Shown: positions 1-8,311, counted from the first letter of the stretch. The stretch is 13,758 nt of DNA from Hirudo medicinalis (GCA_011800805.1 MPNW01001378.1:38887-52644), one strand, 5' to 3'. The notes: generated by a model from the sequence alone, not told the origin. Translations and numbers: made by a program.

Positions 1-482
1 TCTTCCTGAATTTCTGTCTTGTAACAGAGCTCAAAACGATTTAATATTAACCCCGATATTAATCTAATATTGATACTGATAAGGACACTGATTTTGATAC
101 ATTCTATAAAACCTTAATACCAAAAAAACTACAACTAAACCAAATGTAATTACCAACCAATAGCTTATCGAATTAAAGGAAGTCTGCAAGAAGCAAGTCT
201 CGGTTTTAATAATCCTGACAATAATTATAGAATTGTACTATGCGAAATAATAATGATACGATCATCTGACACTTTTGGTACATCAGAGTTGTCGTTAGGT
301 TCGACAAATGTAGATGTTCAGATTTGACACGGTAAAATAGTTCGGCGCTGGATTTGAGAATTATCATTTTTTTTTGAGACAAAGACTGAATGTGACTTCT
401 TTAGCAAATTTACAAATATTTCGGATTTTACTAACAAAACGAACACGTATCAATTCATATCTAAAACGTTCAGTTAGTTTGC
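1..482. other. AT-rich stretch without a recognised gene
   Basis: About 480 bp of AT-rich sequence with stops in all frames. One short minus-strand frame near 290-350 ends in NLNIYICRT and then a stop, which faintly recalls the last strand of a C-type-lectin-like domain. It has no upstream acceptor I trust. Otherwise I see nothing here. Confidence 0.6.
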
Positions 483-609
483 TCACAAATCAGAAGTTGT
501 TTTAACACATGAAATGTATTTTAATAAAATCCCTGCATTGTCTTCATGATGCTTCATGATCATCCCGAAAAAAGGCATTTCGTTTGTTACCGGCTCCTTC
601 TTATGTGTC
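483..609 (-). CDS. possible terminal exon, CTLD-like or unknown
   Basis: On the minus strand a pyrimidine-rich tract ending in TTTTAG (AG at 611-610) is followed by a 42-codon frame ending in TGA at 485-483. The frame reads THKKEPVTNEMPFFGMIMKH and goes on to KYISCVKTTSDL. The FFGMIMK and KYISCV parts loosely resemble the second CTLD1 exon of the gene at 2358-4078 (FLMLMKK and YYICQFK). The acceptor is phase 2, whereas that family uses phase 1, which weakens the link. A possible upstream mini-exon at 1201-1242 has a matching phase-2 donor. This may be the end of a third, more divergent copy, an unrelated last exon, or a relic. Confidence 0.27.
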
Positions 610-1200
610 CTAAAAGAGAAAATAACCCTGAAATATGTCAGTGAAAAAATAAATAAGTAAATAGTTAAATTATAAATAATATTACTATTACACCTCAAAA
701 AGACATAAACATTAACCCTGACAAGCCACTATGAGAATCATTGTCAGAATGGAAGCATTTTCTGCAAAATGTCTGAATTTATGAAACAATCAACTTCTTT
801 AAAGATGTTTTTGTTACTATTTCGAGTCGTCTGTTAAAATTTAGTTTTTCTTGTAATCGAGAAATTTTACTTCCATTACAATAAGTAACTGACGCCAATT
901 AGTAGTCTTTACATCAATTACAGGAATTATCCCTGGAATGCCGATTATAATCACACGCGAGAATCCGAAATAAAATTGGAAACGAAAAATTAATCTGCCT
1001 TCTGAACAGGCTGACCTTTTGACCCTTTGAAAGGGATGTGTATTGTGATCGATGAAATGAGTAACACAATAAGTGTTTGCTCTCGTTTTGACTCAACAAA
1101 CAAAGGAGTTTGAATTGGGATAAAGCATCACCACCAAACAGAAGAACCAAACAGACACGAATACGAATTACCTGCCGATGTTGACGACGTCGCATGTCTG
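610..1200. other. AT-rich non-coding stretch
   Basis: No recognised gene. If the exons at 483-609 and 1201-1242 are real, this is the intron between them on the minus strand. Confidence 0.4.
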
Positions 1201-1242
1201 GTGGACCCAATTTCTAGCAACAACAATGAAATTATAATATAA
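1201..1242 (-). CDS. possible 42-bp internal exon
   Basis: On the minus strand a T-rich acceptor (TTGTTGTTGCTAG) is followed by 42 bp reading NWVHQTCDVVNIG, then a GTAATT donor in phase 2. The phase matches the acceptor at 611-610, so the two pieces could be spliced. No earlier exon was found and the piece is very short, so this stays a weak proposal. Confidence 0.18.
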
Positions 1243-1304
1243 TAATACATCAAATAATATGTCAAATCGTTTGGATCTGATGAGTAAATGGTAAATTCGT
1301 TGAA

Positions 1305-1455
1305 GGATTAACTTTTACGAATGGGATGCTAAGATGGAGTGTATAATACCATTTCCAACTGAGAGGACCCCTTTTTGATNGGATTAACTTTTACGAATGG
1401 GATGCTAAGATGGAGTGTATAATACCATTTCCAACTGAGAGGACCCCTTTTTGAT
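1305..1455. repeat. identical 75-bp direct duplication around a single N
   Basis: Bases 1305-1379 and 1381-1455 are identical over 75 bp and are separated only by the undetermined base at 1380. Such a pattern is typical of two contig ends that overlap but were joined through a token gap instead of being merged. A real tandem duplication is the alternative. Reading frames across this point should not be trusted. Confidence 0.9.
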
Positions 1456-1959
1456 GTTCTGTGTCCGCTTTTGGACCTTTTGTAAGAAATTTTAAAAATT
1501 TATGATTATGAATGTTAGTAGTGGTTGTTTTAAATATCAAAATTATTCCTTGAATTCCTTTTGGACTGGAGATGGAGGAAGGCAATTACGAAGTCAATCA
1601 GTTGTTGTTTTGGCAATAAATGTTCACAAGTGTTTTCATATTTTTGTAAGTTATTCCTTCATTTGTACAGGTAAATATCTTTGGTTTTTAACAATTAACA
1701 TATTACTGAGTAATTAATTGAACCTTTACCCGCTAATTACATTTAATTAATAATTATAATTAATTTTAATTGTTAATCGTATTAATAATTATATTACATG
1801 TATACATATATATATATATATTGATAATTATTTATAATATAAGTAATTATAATATTAACAATTATAATTATAATACTTGTTAGAAAGGCAAAATCCACTT
1901 CTGATCTTGTTTCTTGTGAATGCGGGTCTTAAGAAATATGTTAATCATAAATACATTTG
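1456..1959. other. AT-rich spacer with TA/TAATTA-rich low complexity
   Basis: Mostly AT-rich. From about 1720 to 1880 it is nearly pure TAAT/ATTA low-complexity sequence with a short (TA)n run near 1803-1820. No convincing gene is seen. Confidence 0.6.
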
Positions 1960-2160
1960 TTAAATATTCATACATACATCTTAAATATTCATACATACAT
2001 CTTAAATATTCATACATATATCTTAAATATTCATGCATACATCTTAAATATTCGTATATATATATCTTCAATATTTGATGGTTTGTAAATATTCTTGATA
2101 AATTTAATTGTACTTGTTTGAAAAGTATTGTCCTCTTCTGATCCTGTTTCTTGTGAATGC
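1898..2160. repeat. direct repeat pair 237 bp apart
   Basis: The 26 bp at 1898-1923 recur at 2135-2160 with one mismatch (core TTGTGAATGC). Weaker similarity continues on both sides. This suggests an old duplication of roughly 237 bp that brackets the 21-bp minisatellite. Confidence 0.65.
1960..2066. repeat. 21-bp minisatellite, about five copies
   Basis: The unit TTAAATATTCATACATACAT plus C is repeated head to tail. The first copies are near identical and the last is diverged and slightly longer. A long minus-strand open frame over this block (repeated YEYLRCM) is a by-product of the 21-bp (7-codon) period and not a gene. Confidence 0.9.
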
Positions 2161-2357
2161 ATAAGAAACATGCCAATTTGATTATTTTTATTAAATATTT
2201 ATGCATGTATGTTAAAATATCGATGCTTTCAGATGGAGTTATATTTTTAATAACTTAATACAATAATTTAAAATAAATTTATTTTCTATAATTAATAATT
2301 ATTTGAAAAAGAATATCTCATAAATTTAATCCACATTTATCACAGCCATACGTTGAT
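2067..2357. other. AT-rich region downstream of the minus CTLD gene
   Basis: No gene recognised. It would carry the 3' untranslated end of the minus-strand gene if the exon ending at 2358 is right. A minus-strand AATAAA (TTTATT on plus, near 2278-2283) is present and could serve as a poly(A) signal. Confidence 0.4.
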
Positions 2358-2497
2358 TTAGTACATGCCTGTAACCATAGACAATGTTAGTACATTGCAA
2401 ATTGTAAACGATGAAAGGAAATTCGTCCAGAAACCTTGTGACCTGCCTGCCACCGATGCCCAGAAATGGAGGTCGGCAGACGAGGCAGGCTCCCTCT
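2358..2497 (-). CDS. copy A exon 5 (tentative): hydrophobic C-terminus
   Basis: Phase-1 acceptor (CAATATTAG) followed by 45 codons and TAA. It ends in FLSSFTICNVLTLSMVTGMY, a mostly hydrophobic tail with no charged residue, like a GPI-attachment signal. Order, phase and position match exon 5 of the plus copy, but the sequence is not recognisably similar. The opposite strand has an equally open frame over the same bases (see findings), so this is uncertain. Confidence 0.4.
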
Positions 2498-4078
2498 CTA
2501 ATATTGGTCACAAATTCCATGATGGTAACAGTATTTTGTAAGGTTACAGAATACTGTTAATGGTTAAGTATTAAATATTGGTATAGTTACTGTTCATGCA
2601 AAATATGACGAAGTCTTCCTTCCCGATAGCTTTTTCCTGCCACTGTTGTTGTATGAAAACATAAAAAGTTGCATCGGGATTGGAGGTTTTGAAGAATTGA
2701 TGGCCGTATTTGAAGTCTGTAGTGAGGACCGCACTGTCTAAGTGGAATATTATGTTGTCACGAAACTATTACTGCAGGATGAACTGTAAATCATGCCTGT
2801 TCAATCTTAATCTTACATTAAAAATCTGTCACATTTGTCACTTGCATTTAGACCTACATGACAAAATGCAGTTGAACCAAACTCGAGTATTTCCACTTGT
2901 ATGTAATCCTCGAATAACCTATCCAGAAGAAAACGTCTTCTTCAAGAATCTGCTCTCGTAAGTCTCCTGTCGTCGGTCCTTCAAAAGTCAGCAAATGTCC
3001 CCCTGCCTCGTGAGAATAAACCATGTCCGTCGAGCAGTCCCTGGCGGCTTCGAACCAAGTCCTTTCTTCGGTGAAGACCTCGATTCTCGAATAATTCAAC
3101 TGATAACCTGAGCGGTTCGGTTTTGTTTGGTTGAACGATAAGAAATGTCAACTTAATCTTTTGGATTGCTTATCCATTAGCTATGAATTGCGATGTGGTT
3201 TGAGGGTCAGTTTTCAATAATAATAGTAAACTGGAGAACACAAAACACGCGACGTGATCACGCCGACGCCGAACAATGGTGTGTTCGATCAGATAGATTT
3301 TTCAAAATAAAATAAATTGTTTTGTAACTTAAACAAATAAAATTACATTTAATAAACTATTTTATTATCTTAAATTATATTAAATTTATGTAATGAAACA
3401 ATAATCCACATGCGCAAAGTGTTGCCATGAAACTATTTTTTACAGGATAATAAGAAATTATTTTTTACGTTTATTCAAGAAAACCTTTAAATTGGCAAAT
3501 GTAGTAATGATCCTCATCGGCCAAATCGTCCTTAAACTCAAATTCTTCCCCTTTTTTCATCAACATCAGGAAATCATGTTCGGCATCTTTGGGTTTCATG
3601 TCACCTCGCCACAAAATTTAAATCAACTCTTAATTGTAAAATTCTTTCTAAATTAACTTTAAATATTAATATTAATTTAATAAGATTTGCATATAAACTC
3701 AAATAAGGTTCAGAGAATAAAATCACTTTCATTCTGTAAAAATTAAATGACTTTTCCCAAATGTGCAAATCCCCACACCAAAATCTCATTCATACCTGTC
3801 AGTACTTTTCCATAGGCGCTTAACCAATCACTGCCCCCAGTCCCCATCGTGTTGAGTAGGACCGGTTTGTCATCGGGCAGCTTGGCGACAACGCGTTCCC
3901 TCTCGGTCACATAAATCTCCAACAACCAACTTTGTCCCTCGCATTGTTTTTGGGCTTCTTCCAAGCTATTGATCGCTTTAAGCTCTCCGTCACTTCGATA
4001 ACAATAATCATCGGTACAGAACTCAATAGCTTCTGAGCTCAATCCTCTGACCATTAATAAAATGATCCCGTACTTCAT
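2358..4078 (-). CDS. two-CTLD cell-surface protein, five exons (copy A)
   Basis: Predicted join on the minus strand: 4078-3796, 3604-3485, 3107-2883, 2737-2591, 2497-2358, about 304 residues. All introns are phase 1. The ATG opens a hydrophobic leader (residues 1-15, MKYGIILLMVRGLSS). CTLD1 follows, with paired cysteines (FCTDDYC, QKQC) and the closing YYIC. CTLD2 then shows TWFEAARDC, GGHLLTF, FWIGY and closing FVIFC, the usual order of landmarks in C-type-lectin-like domains. I see no EPN/QPD or WND calcium-sugar motif, so sugar binding is not implied. The last exon is hydrophobic, suggesting a GPI signal or membrane tail. The gene is the inverted paralogue of the one at 5250-7975. Exons 1-4 are well supported by that match; exon 5 is tentative. 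Confidence 0.75.
2591..2737 (-). CDS. copy A exon 4: second half of CTLD2
   Basis: 147 bp, identical in length to exon 4 of the plus copy. Acceptor TTCCACTTAG, donor A|GTAACT. It reads TDFKYGHQFFKTSNPD, then AIGKEDFVIFCMN, against MDFKKGHPLLKSTEPD and IIGKEKFVLLCME in the plus copy. The final C closes CTLD2. Confidence 0.8.
2883..3107 (-). CDS. copy A exon 3: first half of CTLD2
   Basis: Acceptor CGCTCAG, phase 1. It encodes SRIEVFTEERTWFEAARDC, then GGHLLTFEG and FWIGYSRITYKWKYS. The plus copy has RYEMMPETKTWFEAMNSC, GHLATFDG and YWIGYTRISYRWSHS. The donor is the unusual A|GTTTGG, and the plus copy uses A|GTTTGT at the same codon. Confidence 0.8.
3108..3484 (-). other. copy A intron 2
   Basis: 377 bp between CTLD1 and CTLD2, phase 1. 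It contains the 10-bp palindrome CGTGATCACG (3253-3262) in a small GC-rich island and is otherwise AT-rich. Confidence 0.55.
3485..3604 (-). CDS. copy A exon 2: second half of CTLD1
   Basis: 120 bp, the same length and phase as exon 2 of the plus copy. It reads GDMKPKDAEHDF at the start and DEDHYYICQFK at the end, the typical last strand and cysteine of a CTLD. Its donor (AAAG|GTTTTC) is poor. If it is ignored the frame runs on for GFLE and stops at TAA 3473-3471, giving a one-domain protein of about 140 aa. Confidence 0.75.
3796..4078 (-). CDS. copy A exon 1: signal peptide and first half of CTLD1
   Basis: Starts at ATG 4078-4076 and ends at a good donor (ACAG|GTATGA), leaving phase 1. It encodes the leader, then FCTDDYCYRSDG, SLEEAQKQC and WLLEI, matching FCSDSYCYETDG, SLNDAQTYC and WLLEI in the plus copy. 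The conserved SxxxAQxxC...WLLEI block is the first helix and following strand of a CTLD. Confidence 0.8.
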
Positions 4079-5249
4079 AGATTTGTATTTGTATGAATTC
4101 GTGTCTTTTTGACTGAGGAAACAATCTTACGAAAATGAGAATCTATGGGGTATATTCTCGTGTATTCATACCTTGCTCGATACATTTCAGTGTTTTCGAT
4201 TTGCAACTGGCATTGGTCTAATCAATCATAATATTTATATCTATACTACAAGCTGCAAATTCAAAAGATCACGGATTCAAAATTACAAATCGATGTGTCT
4301 GTGATATAAATTAATTTAAATTGTTCAATTAAGTAGCAAAAATAATCAGCAAGAACAATGTCAAGAAATGCGACCGTTCGTTTCAAAACAGAACACGAAC
4401 ATATTTTTGTTCCGGATAATGTTTTGGAAAAGTGAATTTATGATAAAACGAGACATGCTTTCTGAAATGCATTCCAGTTAAAGGATTGGTTGTTGATTGA
4501 TTGATCATTATGATAAATATTATTATAATAATTATAATTATTACTTGAGCAATTAAATATTATTAAAAGTAAAATATATTATTAAATTTTTTATATTTCT
4601 TACTATTACGACTAAGAGTAATAAATTAATTAAAGACTTTACTACGACTTAATATCTAGCCTTCGAAAATAAAATGACACATTACACTCAACTCGTTCAC
4701 AATTAGTTGAACAAGTTCATCTTTCTAGATGTTATTAATATTATTACCATTAATTGGCATAAATTTTTAAATAAATATTTAATAATGTTTTAACAAATAA
4801 TGACAACACTTTTTCTCATTCGTTGAAAAAATGCAAATGCAAAAAAAAATATTTCTCGCTTGAGAATAAAAGAGTATTATAAATAAATAATATTTTTCCG
4901 ACTTGAGATTACAAACTCCAAGAGAAGGATTACATTTCGTGGACCACGTAATCAGCTACCATGGAGACGATGATGTAAACAACTGCTTTCTTGCAACGAC
5001 AAATCATACGATACAAAAAAAATAAATAAAAAAAGTTCAAAAGATACAAAAAATAAAGATCTTAAAATGGAAATCGTCGGCGGCACATTCAAATCGTAAC
5101 GAAAGTAAAATGTCCCTAAAGGGGTTCGTCATTCATATTCACATTCGTGCCGTAATTTTACAAAAAACATTGACTTTTATTAATGTTAATCCTCCATGTC
5201 CTGTGTCGTTAAATTGTGCACTTAAAACTTATAATTAACTTATAAACAG
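4079..5249. promoter_or_regulatory. shared intergenic region between two divergent CTLD genes
   Basis: About 1.17 kb of AT-rich DNA separates the start codon of copy A from the first recognisable exon of copy B, so promoters for both should lie here. No TATA box or initiator can be assigned confidently. Short plus-strand open frames start at ATGs 5066 and 5110, and neither clearly joins copy B. An X-box-like motif lies at 4955-4968. Confidence 0.5.
4955..4968. promoter_or_regulatory. X-box-like motif GCTACC-AT-GGAGAC
   Basis: Fits the degenerate RFX-factor X-box consensus RYYNYY-N(1-3)-RRNRAC. The consensus carries little information and chance matches are common, so this is only a candidate site in the shared promoter region. 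Confidence 0.25.
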
Positions 5250-5539
5250 GTACGCCTGTTTGTGCCTCTTGAATTTACTGACGGCCAAAACCCCGAGTAA
5301 TTTGGTACGCTTCTGTTCTGATTCTTACTGCTACGAAACCGATGGGATAATGAGATCGGTGACAAGTTTAAATGATGCTCAAACATACTGCAAGGAAGAC
5401 AAGTGGTTGCTTGAGATTCACGAACCTCGGCAGCAGGAGTTCATATTGGGTAATCTGCCAAATAAAGTCCCTCTCCTCCTCAATGCTGTGGGAACGACCA
5501 CAGAAGAATACGTCAGTGTTCTCGATAGCCAATTGCCAA
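5250..5539 (+). CDS. copy B exon 1 or 2: leader and first half of CTLD1
   Basis: Acceptor ATAAACAG at 5242-5249, donor CCAA|GTGAGA, ending in phase 1. Leader residues YACLCLLNLLTA are hydrophobic. They precede FCSDSYCYETDG, DAQTYCKEDKWLLEI and PLLLNAVGT, which align with copy A exon 1. No in-frame ATG lies before the leader; the first in-frame ATG (5350-5352) is inside the CTLD. Confidence 0.75.
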
Positions 5540-7975
5540 GTGAGAGACATCGCTTTTTCCGATTGGTGGGGACTCATAATAATAATAATATATTTATTTA
5601 TAGAGCGCCATAAGCGTAAGCGTCATAGTTTAATTATGAACCTCATTGGTAAATATATAAAATCCAATTATTTGTTTTAATTGATAAACCGTCAAAATGG
5701 CCGACAGGTTAGGAGAAGTTCGTTTAGATTTTTTAAATGGGGCTCGCAATGCTTTCCTTCCTTAAATCTTGTCATTATTTACATTTTGGTTCAATAAGCA
5801 ATCAAATAATCCCTTTTTAATGTCTTCTAAGAACCCCATCACAATTTCACATTACTAAATTCATCTGAAATTACCAGAAACTCGTTTCTATTGTAAACTA
5901 TTTTGTAAACTTTCTATTGTAACTTTGAAATAAATATTCAAACAAAATCTGCTCATCAAATGATGATCAAATATTATCAAACGTCCACAAACACTGATCG
6001 ACAATGTAATTCTTCCAGGCGATGTCACCATCGGATTCTCGAAAAAGGACTGCCTGTACGTGCACACTTACGACGAGGGTTTGCTCTTCTCCAGCGAGGA
6101 ACCTAGCAGCGAGTTGTTGTACATTTGTAGCCACGAAGGTAAACTGAATTCATTTTTACAACAAAAAAAAAAACGAAAAACGTAAAAACAAAACGGAATT
6201 GTTTACGATATCAATAATAAAATAAATATCAAAAATCAAGAAAAGATACGTTAATATCAACAAATGAAAGACTAAATGTGCTCTATATTCATAAAATGCC
6301 TAGTTCACTTTCCGATTGGTAATACAAGATTAACAACACAGTCCCAACGATGCAAGCGAAGATGATGTCATATTTTTAATGACATTATTTTCTTGCAACA
6401 AACAACCTTAGCACTGAGTTTTATACACCTTATTAGTGATATTTTTTAAAATAAATTTTTAGTGATAATATTTTGTGATAAGAATGCCTTTAGATCGCTA
6501 TGAGATGATGCCGGAGACAAAGACCTGGTTCGAGGCTATGAACAGTTGTGCTTCCAGCAAGCTCTTCCCAGATTTTAAAGGCCATCTGGCAACGTTTGAC
6601 GGATTGAATCAGGAGAGCATTGGGAATTTGCATTTTGTCAAAAATCTGCACAAAGGTCGATTGTATTGGATCGGATATACGAGGATCAGTTACAGATGGA
6701 GCCATTCGAGTTTGTAGTTGTGTGTGACATAATAATAAGTTATTCATATGTTTTCGTTGTTATTGTAACATTATGTTGACTCATTACGTCATGTATTATC
6801 TAAGTACATAAATTTAAATATTAACAATCTCTTTCTGTCACCGCTAACCAATTTTATGAATTCACATAAATGCATGGTATTCATACTCTTTCTATGACCA
6901 TTAACCATTTTTACAAATTCACATAAATAACATGGTATATTTATAAATATGATATAACTGATAATGATTAACTAAAAAAAGAAATTTCTTTTTAAATGAT
7001 GCTAAATTGTCGCTGACAAATTGATGCGCAGAAACAAAAATCAAAGCCATGGACTTCAAGAAAGGTCATCCACTTCTGAAATCGACAGAGCCTGACAACT
7101 CATACTTCCTCTTCATCATTGACGAATGGGAGGAGAAAATAATTGGCAAGGAAAAGTTCGTGCTCCTGTGCATGGAAGGTGAATAAGTATTACTTTAAAT
7201 ATTATTGTTGTTGTTATATTAATAATTATAATAATAATAATAATTATAATAATAATTAATAATAATATAATATAATATAATAATATAATAATATTATTGT
7301 ATTATTATATATTATATATTATAATATTATTATAATATTAATTCATTATTGTTATTATTATAAATATTAATTATAATAATATTATTTATTAAAATTATAA
7401 TTATAACTAATTTATTATTATAATTATTATTATTATTTATTATTATTATTATTATAATTATTATTATAAATATCAGTGCTATTGTTATAAATACTATTAT
7501 TGTTATTATAAATATTTTTATTATTGCTATAAATATTAATATTAAATATTAATAAATATTAATATTAATTATATCAATAACATTTCAACAGATAAAAAAA
7601 TAATACGAAAGACTTCGTTAGGTAAGCAATCTTGGACGATTGAAAATACCATTTTGTCTTTAATGGTTTGAAAGTCTTTATTTCAGTCACTGCGTTTTAT
7701 TGGGAATTACTGAACAAAACTGAACTAAACTTAAAAATGAATTTTTATTTAAAATTTTGACATTAAACATTACAATACACGTTAGGTTTGCAAGCGACCA
7801 GATAGCCGCCAGCTCCACAGCAAAATATACCGAATCTATACACATTCTAACGTTACGGTACTTTCACTAAAAACAGTTATTTTCAATTTCAGCCAATTCC
7901 TTGCTCATGCACATTCCAATAGTGGTACTCCTAACACTCTCCAGCATACTCATTTGCCTAGCGCCAAAGAATTGA
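5250..7975 (+). CDS. two-CTLD cell-surface protein, five exons (copy B)
   Basis: Predicted join: 5250-5539, 6019-6138, 6494-6709, 7032-7178, 7893-7975, about 284 residues after an unresolved start. All internal introns are phase 1 and match copy A in place. Domain order: hydrophobic leader (YACLCLLNLLTA), CTLD1 (FCSDSYC, AQTYC, WLLEI, closing LLYIC), CTLD2 (TWFEAMNSC, GHLATF, YWIGY, closing FVLLC) and a hydrophobic tail. The family fold is secure. A role in recognition or adhesion outside the cell is inferred, and no sugar-binding motif of the classic type is seen. No ATG precedes the leader in frame: an in-frame TAA lies just upstream (5235-5237), so either a 5' exon supplies the start through the acceptor at 5248-5249, or the start codon has been lost. 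Confidence 0.75.
5540..6018 (+). other. copy B intron after CTLD1 first half
   Basis: 479 bp, phase 1. It contains a short AAT run followed by TATTTATAGAGCGCC (about 5578-5610), a motif resembling the end of dispersed animal repeats. The rest is AT-rich. Confidence 0.55.
6019..6138 (+). CDS. copy B exon 2: second half of CTLD1
   Basis: 120 bp with acceptor TTCTTCCAG and donor GAAG|GTAAAC, phase 1 at both ends. It reads SDVTIGFSKKDCLYVHTYD and ends ELLYICSHE. The KDC cysteine, absent from copy A, could supply the inner CTLD disulphide. Confidence 0.8.
6494..6709 (+). CDS. copy B exon 3: first half of CTLD2
   Basis: The acceptor GCCTTTAG (AG at 6492-6493) gives the required phase 1. Stops just upstream exclude the earlier TTTTTAG. 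It encodes RYEMMPETKTWFEAMNSC, GHLATFDG and YWIGYTRISYRWSHS. It ends at A|GTTTGT, a weak donor shared in position with copy A. Confidence 0.75.
6829..6942. repeat. imperfect tandem 57-bp duplication inside a copy B intron
   Basis: 6829-6885 and 6886-6942 align along their whole length. Both begin CTCTTTCT and share the AAATTCACATAAAT / GAATTCACATAAAT core and CATGGTAT. It lies in the intron between copy B exons 3 and 4. Confidence 0.75.
7032..7178 (+). CDS. copy B exon 4: second half of CTLD2
   Basis: 147 bp, acceptor GATGCGCAG, donor GAAG|GTGAAT, phase 1 at both ends. It reads AMDFKKGHPLLKSTEPD, then FLFIIDEWEEKIIGKEKF and VLLCME. It is collinear with copy A exon 4 without a gap. Confidence 0.8.
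7196..7570. repeat. AT-only low-complexity block in copy B intron 4
   Basis: About 370 bp made almost only of A and T in TAA/TTA/ATTAT patterns with many self-complementary stretches. It is intronic and non-coding. Confidence 0.85.
7893..7975 (+). CDS. copy B exon 5: hydrophobic C-terminal tail
   Basis: Strong acceptor TTTTCAATTTCAG, phase 1, then NSLLMHIPIVVLLTLSSILI and CLAPKN before TGA 7973-7975. A roughly 20-residue hydrophobic stretch with only five or six residues behind it suits a GPI-attachment signal, or a type I membrane anchor with almost no cytoplasmic tail. The exon gives the reconstructed frame a clean end. Confidence 0.72.
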
Positions 7976-8305
7976 CGAAATTGAATTGTGTCGACATCGA
8001 TCAAACTCTTTAGCTCGTCCCTATTATGAAATGATCCTTAAATTTGTTCTCCGCAGCATTTTTCGGCTGCCATTTTCAAAGAGCACCATGCAAAGCTCAC
8101 CAAACTCTACTTGTGGGGCTCAACTAATTAAAACATCGGAAATCCACAACCATTAGCAGCATCGGACAAATTACAACCCGAATAAGCGACTTCCCAAATC
8201 TGATCTAGGAGAACATCCCCACCTTTGTCTTCAAATATAAACTCTTATAAACGAAATCTATCCTCCTATGACCAAAAAGCCCCTAACTAACTCCTAGCTA
8301 ACTGA

Positions 8306-8311
8306 AATAAA
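8306..8311 (+). terminator. candidate poly(A) signal AATAAA for copy B
   Basis: AATAAA 331 bp after the copy B stop codon. A second AATAAA lies at 8459-8464. Either could end the transcript. Confidence 0.4.

Noticed and set aside
1502..1671. Plus-strand frame ending YSFICTG before a GTAAAT donor, CTLD-like at first sight
   Set aside because: Other CTLD landmarks and a reliable acceptor are missing, and it adjoins the duplicated assembly join.
1880..2206. Minus-strand 108-codon frame with repeated YEYLRCM
   Set aside because: It is translation of the 21-bp minisatellite, whose period is a multiple of three.
6490..6747. Minus-strand 85-codon frame across copy B exon 3
   Set aside because: The plus-strand frame aligns with copy A CTLD2, so the minus frame is a shadow.
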